NCBI RefSeq assembly: GCF_002835465.1
Contig: NZ_PIZM01000005.1
Span: 111,107-175,106, forward strand
Direction of reading: 5' to 3'
From: Psychromonas sp. psych-6C06
GTDB lineage: Bacteria > Pseudomonadota > Gammaproteobacteria > Enterobacterales > Psychromonadaceae
Length of the DNA: 64,000 nt
The translations under genes were made by a program, and so were the position numbers. The notes below the pieces were generated by a model. The model made no database searches, was not told the DNA's origin, and saw only the letters and a program-made list of their open reading frames with translations. Positions 19,282 through 28,558 of the stretch are shown piece by piece. Position 1 is the first letter of the stretch, and the number at the start of each line of letters is the position of its first letter.

Positions 19282-19283
19282 CG

Positions 19284-19443
19284 ATACCAAACGGCATAAA
19301 TAGCGGATCTATTTTACTGGCTAAAGTGACTGATCTCTTCGTTGAGTTTTTCGTAAAGGAACAACCATTTACGTTAAAGTTCTCTTTGAGTTAAGTCACT
19401 TTTCCTGCGCAAAATTTAGATCACATACTCCATTCGATTGGGA
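19284..19443. mobile_element. MITE-like inverted-repeat element, copy 1
   Basis: This 160-bp stretch begins ATACCAAACGGCATAAATAG three bases after the chitinase stop and ends CATTCGATTGGGAT. The ends are imperfect inverted repeats (CCAAACGGCAT against CCAATCGAAT). Internal arms around TTCGTAAA and TTTACG also pair. A second copy at 47067-47224 aligns over its whole length at about three quarters identity by eye. It encodes nothing. Confidence 0.8.
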
Positions 19444-19476
19444 TTCCATAAAATCGTAATAACAGCTATTAGCCCG

Positions 19477-19510
19477 AAAAAGGTTGCCATTGAAACGGCA
19501 ACCTTTTTTT
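19477..19510 (+). terminator. Terminator downstream of the chitinase
   Basis: An AAAAAGGTTGCC/GGCAACCTTTTT stem with an 8-base loop is followed by T residues. A-runs on the other side could make it bidirectional. The MITE-like element sits between it and the chitinase stop. Confidence 0.85.
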
Positions 19511-19588
19511 GTGCGTATAACATTCATTTTATCTTAATAAACACTGTGTGTTTGTAGTATCATAGCGCCCTTTGGTTTTTGAGGGTAA

Positions 19589-20158
19589 ATGATGGCATTG
19601 GTTATTGAAATATTAGGTTGGACAAGTGTCGCCTTTTATATTTTTCTTTTGGTTTTCAATGGCATGAAAAACATGCGCTTAGCATCATTTTTATCCGTTG
19701 CTAATGATGTTATTTGGGGATTCATGATTGGTGTTTTACCCAAAGTATTATTGAACTTAGTTGTCGGCAGTGTCACCTTATACCGTTATTTGTGTGATTT
19801 TACTCGGACCCCTAAAAAGATCATTAATGCTGTATTGATTCTCATGATTGCTGGCTTATTGTATTTCCTCTATTTTGCAGCCAATGATTATCTGGCTAAC
19901 CCATCGCTAGGTTTATTGCTGACATGGTTTGATTTTGTGCTAATTTTAATCGCATTAAGTGTTAAAAAAATACGGATTTTTCAAACTTTTATGCTGATTT
20001 CGGCATTTGTGGGTGGCTACGCATATTTGCTTCTCGGTATTGAACAGATGGTTGTCATTAAAAGTATTGTTGCCGGCATAACGGCTTATAAACTGTTTAT
20101 TCACCCGCGTTTTCCACAATTAGAATCAAGATTACTGTTCTGGAAACGAAGCGAATAG
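19589..20158 (+). CDS. Small multi-pass inner membrane protein, YgjV-like
   Basis: The 189-residue protein has about six hydrophobic segments (LGWTSVAFYIFLLVF, FLSVANDVIWGFMIGVLP, AVLILMIAGLLYFLYFA, LGLLLTWFDFVLILIAL, FMLISAFVGGYAYLLLG, VIKSIVAGITAYKLF). The arrangement recalls the Imp-YgjV family of unknown function, but the match is by impression only. ATGs at 19589 and 19592 share a GAGGG ribosome binding site, and the second is better spaced. It stands before ftsB as a separate gene. No function is proposed. Confidence 0.7.
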   Translation: MMALVIEILGWTSVAFYIFLLVFNGMKNMRLASFLSVANDVIWGFMIGVLPKVLLNLVVGSVTLYRYLCDFTRTPKKIINAVLILMIAGLLYFLYFAANDYLANPSLGLLLTWFDFVLILIALSVKKIRIFQTFMLISAFVGGYAYLLLGIEQMVVIKSIVAGITAYKLFIHPRFPQLESRLLFWKRSE

Positions 20159-20257
20159 TTTCAATCATATTTTTGTTAATCCAAGACTAGAAAATTTATT
20201 ATTTTAATTGTTGTTTTAATATAAGATATTGATTTGTAATTTTAAAGGTGATGATAA

Positions 20258-20533
20258 ATGCGACTTTTTTTTGCTCTATTATTATTTGTATTTGCACTTG
20301 AGCAATACCATCTTTGGTGGGGCAAAAATGGTGTGCAAGATAATCGCCAACTACAAGAAGATGTTGCTTTAGCTAAGGCCAGTAATGAAGAGTTGGCAAT
20401 GCGCAATAAAATGATGTTTTCTGAAATAGATGATCTAAAACAAGGGTCAGATGCCATCGAGGAGCGAGCTCGCAATGAGTTAGGGCTAGTAAAAGAGGGA
20501 GAAACCTTTTTTCGCATCGTGCCTAAAGGATAA
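20258..20533 (+). CDS. ftsB: Cell division protein FtsB
   Basis: The 91-residue bitopic protein has a membrane helix at 2-16 (RLFFALLLFVFALEQ), a coiled coil (about 27-70) and the conserved IEERARNELGLVKEGETFFRIV end of FtsB. It forms the FtsQLB complex of the divisome in the inner membrane, with the bulk in the periplasm. AAGGTG precedes the start. In most relatives ispD follows within a few bases, but here a 323-bp MITE separates them. Confidence 0.93.
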   Translation: MRLFFALLLFVFALEQYHLWWGKNGVQDNRQLQEDVALAKASNEELAMRNKMMFSEIDDLKQGSDAIEERARNELGLVKEGETFFRIVPKG

Positions 20534-20560
20534 ATAAAGCACTATTTATTGTTACATCGT

Positions 20561-20883
20561 TAGGGTCTGTTGATCTTTCAAGTTTATTTTTGCAACAATT
20601 TGTTGGCTATTGCTGTAATGACTTCGTCAATACCACGCAATACAAAATAAAGAGCCATTTTGCTGTTTATACAAGGCTGAGCCTATGCCGTGTGGTTATT
20701 CCACATCAATAGGCGAAAACGCAGTAAAAATGGTCAACAAATGTTGCCCTTCGGGTTCAACACAACACGCTTTGCCCTGTGTTAGACGAAATTCGCTTAG
20801 AATGACTAAGCCACATCTCGTCTGCCTTGCTCAAAACGCGTTGTGTTGAAAAAAATTTAAACGGCAAAGATCAACAGACCCTA
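20561..20883. mobile_element. 323-bp MITE with perfect 18-bp terminal inverted repeats
   Basis: The left end TAGGGTCTGTTGATCTTT (20561-20578) is the exact reverse complement of the right end (20866-20883). The terminal TA on both sides may be a target duplication. Inside are further inverted repeats: TTCAACACAAC with GTTGTGTTGAA, GCTTAG with CTAAGC, and AGACGA with TCGTCT, so the transcript would fold strongly. No transposase frame is present. It needs an enzyme from elsewhere to move. Confidence 0.92.
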
Positions 20884-20920
20884 GTACTAACCCCTTATAG
20901 AATTAAAAGTGAAGAATAGA

Positions 20921-21604
20921 ATGGATGTAAGAAATATTGTTGCTGTTATTCCTGCTGCCGGCATTGGTAAACGTGTCGGCGCAAACATCCCTAAGCAATA
21001 CTTATTATTGCGCGATAAAACTATTATTGAGCATAGTTTAACCCCATTTCTTGAGCACCCTGATATACAGCGCGTAATTGTTTCTGTGGCACATAATGAT
21101 CAATGGTTCACACACTTGTCACTTGCTAATCATCCTAAAATAGAGGTGGTACAGGGCGGGGCTGAGCGTGTCGATTCAGTGATGGCCGCATTAAATATTA
21201 TCGACGCTGATGATTATGTATTGGTGCATGACGCGGCCAGACCCTGTATCAGTAGTGAAGATATTAATAAGTTAATCTCTACTGTGCGAGGTAATCTTAA
21301 TGGGGCTATTTTGGCCTGTAAAGTACGTGATACGATGAAACGCAGTAATAGCAGGCAGTCTATTGAAGGCACCGTTGATCGTGAAAATTTATGGCATGCT
21401 TTAACACCACAAATGTTCCTAAATGCACAGCTGTGCGATGCTATAAACAGATGTCAACAGCCTGAAAAAATAACCGATGAAGCTTCTGCACTTGAAATGG
21501 CAGGGGTAACTGTGAATGTGGTTGAAGGGCGATCTGATAACCTAAAAGTTACACGCGAAGAGGATTTAAAGCTAGCTGCTTTTTATCTTTCGCAAGGAGA
21601 ATAA
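20921..21604 (+). CDS. ispD: 2-C-methyl-D-erythritol 4-phosphate cytidylyltransferase
   Basis: The 227-residue enzyme joins CTP and MEP in the non-mevalonate isoprenoid pathway. It has the nucleotide-binding loop [20 protein letters not shown], the GGAERVDSV segment, [10 protein letters not shown] and the C-terminal [17 protein letters not shown] start at the ATG at 20921. A GTG at 20909 would add four residues. The MITE ends only 37 bases upstream, so expression must come through it or from a promoter at its right end. ispF follows after four bases. Confidence 0.95.
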   Translation: MDVRNIVAVIPAAGIGKRVGANIPKQYLLLRDKTIIEHSLTPFLEHPDIQRVIVSVAHNDQWFTHLSLANHPKIEVVQGGAERVDSVMAALNIIDADDYVLVHDAARPCISSEDINKLISTVRGNLNGAILACKVRDTMKRSNSRQSIEGTVDRENLWHALTPQMFLNAQLCDAINRCQQPEKITDEASALEMAGVTVNVVEGRSDNLKVTREEDLKLAAFYLSQGE

Positions 21605-21608
21605 AAAA

Positions 21609-22094
21609 ATGATTCGAATTGGTCACGGTTTTGATGTTCATAAGTTTGGCGGGCAAGGTCCAATTACCATTGCTGGCGTTAAAATCCCTTACATGCAGGG
21701 ACTTATCGCCCATTCTGACGGCGATGTTGCACTTCATGCGTTATGCGATGCGATTCTAGGTGCACTCGCAATGGGAGATATTGGCCACCACTTTCCTGAT
21801 AATGATCAACAATATGCTGGAGTTGATAGCCGAAAGTTGCTGAAGGAGGTTTACCAATTAGCGATTGAAAAGGGTTACCGATTGGGTAATTTAGATATGA
21901 CCATTGCAGCAGAGGTGCCGAAAATGGCGCCACATATCCATGCAATGCGTACAGAGATTGCCAGTATACTCGATACCGATATTGGTAACGTAAATGTAAA
22001 AGCAACAACCACTGAAAAGCTTGGTTATGTTGGACGTAGTGAAGGTATTGCAACTCATGCTGTTGTGTTGTTATTTAAAAAGAGTGCAATATGA
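21609..22094 (+). CDS. ispF: 2-C-methyl-D-erythritol 2,4-cyclodiphosphate synthase
   Basis: The 161-residue trimeric zinc enzyme makes MEcPP, two steps after IspD. The metal-site motif RIGHGFDVH is at 3-11, with [18 protein letters not shown] and the [17 protein letters not shown] nucleotide site. AAGGAG precedes the start, and the stop overlaps the truD start (ATGA). Confidence 0.96.
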   Translation: MIRIGHGFDVHKFGGQGPITIAGVKIPYMQGLIAHSDGDVALHALCDAILGALAMGDIGHHFPDNDQQYAGVDSRKLLKEVYQLAIEKGYRLGNLDMTIAAEVPKMAPHIHAMRTEIASILDTDIGNVNVKATTTEKLGYVGRSEGIATHAVVLLFKKSAI

Positions 22095-23134
22095 GTGACT
22101 TGCAACAAAGTGAAGCTGTAGAGCCCGCTTTTCCGTTAGACTTTAACTTTCTTTACGGAAAACCGAAGAGCCAAGGTATTTATAAGCAGCGCTGTGAAGA
22201 TTTTGTGGTTAAGGAAGCTCTCGGGTTTGAGTTAACCGGTGAAGGTGAGCATGTTTGTTTGTGGATTCAAAAAATAGGTGAAAATACCCAGTATTTAGCA
22301 CGTCAATTAGCAAAGTTCGCCGCCATCCCTGCTCGTAATGTCAGTTATGCGGGGCTTAAAGATCGTCAAGGTGATACTTGGCAGTGGTTTTCTCTCCATA
22401 TTCCTGGAAAAATAACCCCTGATTTTAGCCTCTTTGAGTCACCAGGGGTGACCATTCACAAAGTGATTCGTCATCATAAAAAAATTAAAACAGGCGCTTT
22501 AGCGGGTAATTATTTTTCAATTACCCTACGTGATATCAGCGATAAAGAAGCTTTTCAAGTGGCACTCTTAAATATTAAACATGGTGTCCCTAATTACTTT
22601 GGCGAACAGCGCTTTGGTCATGGGGGGCATAATGTCAGTGCCGCGCTAACGATGTTTGAGGGACGCAAAATAAAAGATCGGTTTAAACGTGGTATGTATC
22701 TCAGTGCCGCTCGAAGTTATCTGTTTAATCACCTTGTTTCGCAGCGCATTAGCGACAACCTTTATCAGCAACCTATGCAAGGTGATTGTGTGCAGTTTGT
22801 TGGAAATCGCTCTTTTTTTACTTTGCCTGATCTTGAGCCAGATACGATACATCGTCTTCAGTCGCGAGAAGTTTGCTTAACAGCGCCGTTATGGGGGGCT
22901 GGAGAGTTAGCTTCGCAATCTGATGCTAAAATATATGAGACAGATAAATTACAATGTTTTGAATCATTACAGCGAGGTCTGGCAAAAAATGGCTTAAAAC
23001 AGGAACGTCGTCCACTACTATTAGTTGCGGATAAACTATCGTCGACATGGATAGATGAACAAACGGCCCGTATTGATTTTTATCTTCCTTCTGGCTGTTA
23101 TGCAACGAGTATTCTACGAGAGTTAATACAATGA
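22091..23134 (+). CDS. truD: tRNA pseudouridine(13) synthase TruD
   Basis: The 347-residue enzyme converts U13 of tRNA-Glu to pseudouridine. It shows the catalytic segment [17 protein letters not shown] (Asp near residue 92), the NYFGEQRFG motif and a TRUD insertion domain. Overlaps of 4 bp with ispF and surE place it in a coupled operon. Confidence 0.94.
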   Translation: MSDLQQSEAVEPAFPLDFNFLYGKPKSQGIYKQRCEDFVVKEALGFELTGEGEHVCLWIQKIGENTQYLARQLAKFAAIPARNVSYAGLKDRQGDTWQWFSLHIPGKITPDFSLFESPGVTIHKVIRHHKKIKTGALAGNYFSITLRDISDKEAFQVALLNIKHGVPNYFGEQRFGHGGHNVSAALTMFEGRKIKDRFKRGMYLSAARSYLFNHLVSQRISDNLYQQPMQGDCVQFVGNRSFFTLPDLEPDTIHRLQSREVCLTAPLWGAGELASQSDAKIYETDKLQCFESLQRGLAKNGLKQERRPLLLVADKLSSTWIDEQTARIDFYLPSGCYATSILRELIQ

Positions 23135-23868
23135 GTTTATTAATTAGTAATGATGATGGTGTTTATGCGCCAGGGCTAAGTGCTTTATTTAATGACTTAA
23201 ATGCTATATCTACAGTGAAAGTGGTTGCCCCTGATAGGAACCATAGTGGTGCAAGTAATGCGCTTACACTAGAAAACCCTTTACGTATTCAAGAGTTGAG
23301 TAATGGTTTCATTGCGGTGAGTGGAACACCGACAGACTGCGTACACCTTGCTTTAAATGAATTATGTGAAAGTCCGCCTCAAATGGTTGTCTCAGGCATT
23401 AATGACGGGGCTAACATGGGCGATGATGTGCTCTATTCTGGTACCGTCGCTGCCGCAATGGAAGGGCGCTTCTTAGGGTTGCCCGCAATGGCTATCTCAC
23501 TGGTTGGTAAAACATATTATGAAAGTGCTGGGCATTATGCACAGTTACTAGTAAAAAAATTATTAGCCTCTCCGTTAGCCCAAGATCAAGTATTGAATGT
23601 CAATGTTCCTGATCTTCCTCTTGATAAAATAAAGGGAATAAAAGTTACCCGACTTGGTAAGCGTCATCAAGCAGAGATGATTGAAAAAGGGATAGATCCT
23701 CGTGGGCGTGATATTTTTTGGGTTGGCCCGCCAGGAAAAATTGCAGATGCTGGAGAGGGAACTGATTTCCATGCTATTGAGGAAGGGTATGTGTCAATCA
23801 CCCCCCTTAAGATAGACCTAACAGCAACTGAGCAACTAAATAGATTAACGGACTGGCTGGATAGATAA
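23131..23868 (+). CDS. surE: 5'/3'-nucleotidase SurE
   Basis: The 245-residue metal-dependent phosphatase hydrolyses nucleoside monophosphates and is linked to stationary-phase survival. The N-terminal [15 protein letters not shown] carries the Asp-Asp metal site, with [24 protein letters not shown] and [25 protein letters not shown]. It is 4-bp coupled to truD. The pcm gene, which usually follows, is missing: 134 non-coding bases lead straight to nlpD. Confidence 0.95.
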   Translation: MSLLISNDDGVYAPGLSALFNDLNAISTVKVVAPDRNHSGASNALTLENPLRIQELSNGFIAVSGTPTDCVHLALNELCESPPQMVVSGINDGANMGDDVLYSGTVAAAMEGRFLGLPAMAISLVGKTYYESAGHYAQLLVKKLLASPLAQDQVLNVNVPDLPLDKIKGIKVTRLGKRHQAEMIEKGIDPRGRDIFWVGPPGKIADAGEGTDFHAIEEGYVSITPLKIDLTATEQLNRLTDWLDR

Positions 23869-24002
23869 TATTAAATAATCAAGCTAGCTATTTAAATGCA
23901 GATAGCATGACAATAAGGAACTAAATTGCACCCATATATAGCACATTATAAAAAACTAAGCGTTTTTAATGTAACGATTAACCCTTTCATATCTGTGAAT
24001 TA

Positions 24003-24899
24003 ATGTTAATTAGAGCCTTAGCTATCTGCCTATCAATACTTAGTATTGTCGCCTGTTCATCGTCAACAGGGCCTGCGCCTGTTTCTGACATTACCAATGA
24101 AAATAAAAAATCTGGCTCGAAATTTGCAGTTAAATCTAAAGCTGTTGTGCAAAAGCGCAAAATTAGTCAAAAAACTTACACTGTAAAAAAAGGCGATACG
24201 TTATACAGTATTGCTTGGAGAGCTGGGTTAAGTGTGGATAATATCATTGATTACAATGCGTTAAGTGAACCTTATATTATAAAAGTGGGGCAATTATTAC
24301 AGCTCTCGGGAAATAAGCAGGCCTACGCGAAAAAAGTTCACAGTAAAAGTGATCTATCTTCCCAAAATGTAAATAAAAACAGCAAGTCAGCCTGCACAGC
24401 TCAAAAGTGTCAAAAAAATGAGACAAACAAGGTTGCTCAAGAAAAAAGTAAAGCATATCCTGCGACTAAGACTGATAAAAAAGCAGTCAAAAATAAAAAT
24501 AAAAATAAAATATTAAGCAATGAGAAGGTAAGTGATTGGTTGTGGCCTGTAAAAGGTCAATTAACAAAACGGTTCTCTGCATCGCCTTCGGGTTTGCAAG
24601 GGATTAGCATTGTTAATCAGCGTGGTAGTGCAATATATGCAGCTGCTGCAGGACAAGTGGTGTATTCCGGTAGTGGGCTTCGAGGTTATGGTAATTTGAT
24701 TATTATTAAACATAATTACGATTATTTAAGTGCCTATGCTCATAACGAAACATTATTTGTACGAGAAAACGAACTGATCAAAATGGGCCAGAAAATAGCA
24801 ACAATGGGTGAAAGTGGAACGGATCATGTCCACCTTCATTTTGAGATTCGTTATAGAGGTAAATCAGTGGATCCATTGCGTTACTTACCCCAAAGGTAA
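24003..24899 (+). CDS. nlpD: NlpD-type murein hydrolase activator lipoprotein
   Basis: The 298-residue protein has a lipobox (LSIVAC), a LysM domain (TYTVKKGDTLYSIAWRAG ... YIIKVGQLLQL, about 58-102), a Lys/Asn-rich spacer and a C-terminal LytM/M23 domain (WPVKGQLTKRFS ... GTDHVHLHFEIRYRGKSVDP). In M23 enzymes the first zinc ligand lies in an HxxxD motif, here replaced by LQGISIVNQ, so the domain is degenerate, as in NlpD activators of the amidase AmiC. rpoS follows, and the rpoS promoter commonly lies within nlpD. Confidence 0.93.
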   Translation: MLIRALAICLSILSIVACSSSTGPAPVSDITNENKKSGSKFAVKSKAVVQKRKISQKTYTVKKGDTLYSIAWRAGLSVDNIIDYNALSEPYIIKVGQLLQLSGNKQAYAKKVHSKSDLSSQNVNKNSKSACTAQKCQKNETNKVAQEKSKAYPATKTDKKAVKNKNKNKILSNEKVSDWLWPVKGQLTKRFSASPSGLQGISIVNQRGSAIYAAAAGQVVYSGSGLRGYGNLIIIKHNYDYLSAYAHNETLFVRENELIKMGQKIATMGESGTDHVHLHFEIRYRGKSVDPLRYLPQR

Positions 24900-24948
24900 A
24901 TAACATTCATTACGATGTCACAAAACATGGTTACCTTAGGGAGAAGTT

Positions 24949-25974
24949 ATGGTTCATTGTGTCACTAATAAAACCGATAAAAATAGAAGTATCAGTGTAG
25001 TAAAGGGAGCATTAAGCATGGTGGAAGCCAGTAAAGACGAGTTAGCACAGGATTTGGATCCCGTTATTAGCAACGACGAAGATGAAGTGGTTGAGAGCGA
25101 GGAGGAAGTCATTGCTAATATCGGTACTGCTGATAATAAAGTGATGGATGCAACCCAGTTGTATCTTGGAGAGATAGGTTTTTCTCCGTTGTTAACTGCT
25201 CAGGAAGAGGTTTATTACGCAAGGCGTTCATTACGCGGTGATGAAGTGGCACGTAAGCGCATGATTGAGAGCAATCTCAGATTGGTTGTTAAAATCTCCA
25301 GACGTTACAATAATCGTGGTTTATCACTCTTAGACTTAGTTGAAGAGGGGAACCTTGGCTTAATCCGCGCAGTTGAAAAGTTTGATCCGGAAAAAGGCTT
25401 TCGTTTCTCTACCTATGCAACATGGTGGATTCGACAAACAATAGAGCGTGCGATAATGAACCAAACCCGCACTATCCGTTTACCTATCCATATTGTAAAA
25501 AAACTCAATGTATATCTAAGGACTGCCCGTGAGCTTGCTCATAAGCTAACCCATGAGCCCACAGCAGAAGATATTGCTAAAGAACTCGATGTTCCTGCTA
25601 AAGAGGTTGCGAAAATCCTTAAGCTTAATGAGCGCATTAGCTCTGTCGATATCCCTATTGGCAATAACTCTGACAAAGAGCTGTTAGATATTATTCCGGA
25701 TCGTAAAGAGGCAACCCCTGAACACGAATTGCAAGATAACGATATGAAACTACGTATTGTGGATTGGTTAGAAGATCTTAATCCTAAGCAACGAGAAGTA
25801 TTAGCAAGGCGTTTTGGGTTACTCGGCTATGAAGCTGCTACCCTAGAGAATGTGGGCAAAGAGATTGGTTTAACACGTGAACGCGTTCGCCAAATTCAAG
25901 TTGAAGCATTAAAGTGTTTACGTGATGTGCTATCAGAACAAGGTTTATCGATAGAATCACTATTTCAAGTATAA
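24949..25974 (+). CDS. rpoS: RNA polymerase sigma factor RpoS
   Basis: The stationary-phase and general-stress sigma factor has region 1.2 ([22 protein letters not shown]), region 2 ([21 protein letters not shown] ... [18 protein letters not shown]), region 3 and region 4 ([21 protein letters not shown]). Two starts are credible: 24949 (341 residues, AGGGAG 5 bases upstream) and 25018 (318 residues, AAGGGAG 8 bases upstream). Both fit the variable N-terminus. It follows nlpD as usual and ends before a strong terminator. Confidence 0.96.
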   Translation: MVHCVTNKTDKNRSISVVKGALSMVEASKDELAQDLDPVISNDEDEVVESEEEVIANIGTADNKVMDATQLYLGEIGFSPLLTAQEEVYYARRSLRGDEVARKRMIESNLRLVVKISRRYNNRGLSLLDLVEEGNLGLIRAVEKFDPEKGFRFSTYATWWIRQTIERAIMNQTRTIRLPIHIVKKLNVYLRTARELAHKLTHEPTAEDIAKELDVPAKEVAKILKLNERISSVDIPIGNNSDKELLDIIPDRKEATPEHELQDNDMKLRIVDWLEDLNPKQREVLARRFGLLGYEAATLENVGKEIGLTRERVRQIQVEALKCLRDVLSEQGLSIESLFQV

Positions 25975-25992
25975 GCCTACTTTTCAGGTAAT

Positions 25993-26023
25993 AAAAAAAC
26001 GCATCAAATTTGATGCGTTTTTT
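25993..26023 (+). terminator. Terminator of rpoS
   Basis: An AAAAAACGCATCAAA/TTTGATGCGTTTTTT palindrome ends in T residues. The A-run on the other side lets it also serve the leftward gene at 26038. Confidence 0.88.
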
Positions 26024-26037
26024 GTTTTTAATGGTGG

Positions 26038-26223
26038 TTACACTAATTCAGAAAGAGAGAAATCAAAGGTTTGATCGATTTCGCGCAACTCTCTACTTAA
26101 GCGTTGCCTTTCTTTAATCTCCTCAATTTCACGCCATTTTCGTGTGCGACTTGTTTTCTTTTTTGGGGTGAAAAATAGCGCATCTTCATCAGACATTTGT
26201 GTTTCAAAATTAAGTGTTTGCAT
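26038..26223 (-). CDS. DUF3545-family small protein
   Basis: The 61-residue soluble protein is highly charged, with a central basic-helical segment TSRTRKWREIEEIKERQRLSRELREID. This matches the short DUF3545 family of marine gammaproteobacteria, for which no function is known. GTGAGGATAG precedes the start. It converges with rpoS across a shared terminator. Confidence 0.75.
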   Translation of the reverse strand: MQTLNFETQMSDEDALFFTPKKKTSRTRKWREIEEIKERQRLSRELREIDQTFDFSLSELV

Positions 26224-26414
26224 CTTCTATCCTCACTTCATTTAAGGTTAACTCACCAGTGGTGTCATTGCACGATACTGTCTCTATGTTGCAATTTTAT
26301 TAAGCTACTTTATGAAATTAAAAAAAGAGATTCTAATCACTGATTGGATTCGCAAAAAAAAGTGAATCAACTATGCTATTTACTTAACCCCTTTAATTTG
26401 TAGGCATTTTTTAT

Positions 26415-28034
26415 ATGGCACTCCCGAGCAATTTCTTTTCAAGCCAAACTGTTTTAGTTGTTGATGATATCGACACTATTCGTAGCGCCGTAAAAGGGAT
26501 GTTGCAAATGTTAGGCTGTAAAAATATTGCAATTGCCAGTAACGGTGAACGTGCCTTAGAGTTGTGTGAAGTTAGCCAATATGATTTTATTTTATGTGAT
26601 TTTAATCTAGGAAAAGGCAAAGATGGTTATCAGCTTTTTGAGGAGTTAAAGCTACGTGATTTAATGAAACCAAGTACGGTGTTTATTTTGATCAGTGCTG
26701 AAACTGCGTTGCAGGTTGTGCACGGTTTAGTGGAACTTCAGCCCGATGATTATTTATTAAAACCATTCTCATATAAAAAACTCGAAGGAAGATTAGTACG
26801 TGCGCTTGAGAAACGAAAAGTATTAGGCGGAATTTATGATTGTTTGGCGGTAAAAGATTATAAAAAAGCCTTGCATGAATGTGGTAAAGCTTCCAAAAAA
26901 CATCATAAATACAGTTTACCCATAATGCGTCTGAAGGGAGAGGTGCTGATAAACTTGCACCAGCCACAATCGGCTTTTGACCTTTACGAGTCGGTGCTTG
27001 AATTTCGTGATTTTTCATGGGCTAAATTAGGTAAAGCAATCGCTTATTATCACTTACAAGAATATAGCAACTCAGCAAAAATATTGAATGAACTTTGTGA
27101 ATTACCTGAGACTCGTATTGAAGCATTAAACTGGTTATCAAGTATCTATGCAAAACGTGAATGCTATTCACAGGCCAAAGAGATCCTCATCGAATCAGTA
27201 AAGCTATCCCCTAAAAATATCCCTAGACAACGCGCCCTAGCGAACCTTTCTTTGATTGAAGGAGATTGGGAAATTGCACAACGGTGTTTTAAAACCGTGC
27301 TTGATAATACTCGTTTTTCAGTTCATGAGCATATTAATCATCATTTTAACTACATACATTGCTTGCTAGACAAAGCAAAGGCGAGTAATGAATTACAGCA
27401 AGCTAAAGTTTTTTCACAGATACAAGCAGTACTAAAGAGTGCATCGCAGCGCTTTAATAAAGATACCTTTCATGAATTAGAAAAGGTGGTATTTGCACGT
27501 ATTATGGTGATGAAAAAACTATTGAAAAGTGCCAGTGAATCACTTAATGATTGTGACACGGAGGTGGTAGTACATTGCGGTAAAGACAGTGTTTTAGCGC
27601 TTGCTAAAGCTTGGTTTGAATTAGGGGAATATGAGAGACACGATGAAGTTATCGCCTTAATTGAGCTACCTGAAAATGATAACAGCATTGAGATAATGAG
27701 TGACTTAATGTTAGTAAATAAAGTGCAAAGTGAAAATAAAGATAAAATCGCTAAGCTACTTTCGTTAAATGAGCAGGGGATCGCGATGTTTAAAAGTGGT
27801 TTGTATCCTGCTTCGACAAGTTTGTTTATTGAGGCGCACGAGCTTATTCCAAATAATGTTGCTTTAGCGATAAACTTAGCACAATCGTTAATTAAAGGTT
27901 GGCCATCGAGCGAGCCTTTTACACAGAAGAAAAAAATTGCCAAACATTGCATTAATGTTATTGAAGCCAGTCAACTCGATGAGTTATCAAGTAAGCGTTA
28001 CGATGCGATTAAACAAGAATTAAAGGCCGTTTAA
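26415..28034 (+). CDS. Response regulator: receiver domain fused to a TPR region
   Basis: The 539-residue protein has an N-terminal CheY-like receiver (about 10-130) with acidic pocket Asp17/Asp18, phospho-acceptor Asp62, Ser94 and Lys116, and then a long helical region with TPR-like pairs (about 140-535). There is no DNA-binding or enzymatic output domain, so it probably acts by protein contact. It overlaps the next gene by one base (TAATG) and so is co-translated with two prepilins, which hints at control of pilus or pseudopilus function. That role is inferred. A partner kinase is not in the window. Confidence 0.85.
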   Translation: MALPSNFFSSQTVLVVDDIDTIRSAVKGMLQMLGCKNIAIASNGERALELCEVSQYDFILCDFNLGKGKDGYQLFEELKLRDLMKPSTVFILISAETALQVVHGLVELQPDDYLLKPFSYKKLEGRLVRALEKRKVLGGIYDCLAVKDYKKALHECGKASKKHHKYSLPIMRLKGEVLINLHQPQSAFDLYESVLEFRDFSWAKLGKAIAYYHLQEYSNSAKILNELCELPETRIEALNWLSSIYAKRECYSQAKEILIESVKLSPKNIPRQRALANLSLIEGDWEIAQRCFKTVLDNTRFSVHEHINHHFNYIHCLLDKAKASNELQQAKVFSQIQAVLKSASQRFNKDTFHELEKVVFARIMVMKKLLKSASESLNDCDTEVVVHCGKDSVLALAKAWFELGEYERHDEVIALIELPENDNSIEIMSDLMLVNKVQSENKDKIAKLLSLNEQGIAMFKSGLYPASTSLFIEAHELIPNNVALAINLAQSLIKGWPSSEPFTQKKKIAKHCINVIEASQLDELSSKRYDAIKQELKAV

Positions 28035-28558
28035 TGTTTAAGCAATGCGCTTTTACTTTAGTTGAGTTGCTTATTTCGTTAGCCGTTTTGATGATTTTAG
28101 TCTCAGTCGCCAGCCAGTCTTATAACCAACTCTTTACTCAACAGGCATTAGTAGCAAGTACTGAAAACCTTTATCAATTTTTAGTTTTTGCCAAATCAGA
28201 ATCGATTAAATATAACCAGAAAGTGTATGTTCATTTTTGTCAGAATGGTACTAGCAACGAATGGCGCATGGCGCAGAGTGATCAGCCTGCTTGTGACTGT
28301 TTTGTTGCTAATAGTTGCTTGCTAAATGGTGTGCAACATAACCAACAACTCACAGATGGTAAGTTAGTCTTTACATCGAGCTCTGATATTAGTTTCACAG
28401 GATTGCAGGCTTCTTATAATCCAATGCGTTTTAGTGTTAATGCGGGTAGCGTAATTTTAAGCGATAACAGTGGTAATCGATTAAAGGTGATTCAGTCGGC
28501 CATGCGTTTAAGAGTATGTGCCCCAGATAATAAGCAACTTGGGTATGAGCAATGTTAA
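28034..28558 (+). CDS. FimT/GspH-like minor prepilin with an Ala(-1) cleavage site
   Basis: The 174-residue product starts MFKQCA|FTLVELLISLAVLMILVSVA, a class III signal with Glu(+5) but Ala instead of Gly at -1. Prepilin peptidases strongly prefer Gly, so processing may be slow or the start mis-read. The body has the GspH/FimT-like SESIKYNQKVYVHF strand and four or more Cys residues. It is coupled to the receiver-TPR gene upstream and overlaps the next prepilin by 7 bp. Confidence 0.8.
   Translation: MFKQCAFTLVELLISLAVLMILVSVASQSYNQLFTQQALVASTENLYQFLVFAKSESIKYNQKVYVHFCQNGTSNEWRMAQSDQPACDCFVANSCLLNGVQHNQQLTDGKLVFTSSSDISFTGLQASYNPMRFSVNAGSVILSDNSGNRLKVIQSAMRLRVCAPDNKQLGYEQC

Noticed and set aside
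20561..20883. Truncated transposase inside the MITE
   Set aside because: No frame of useful length or with transposase motifs is present.
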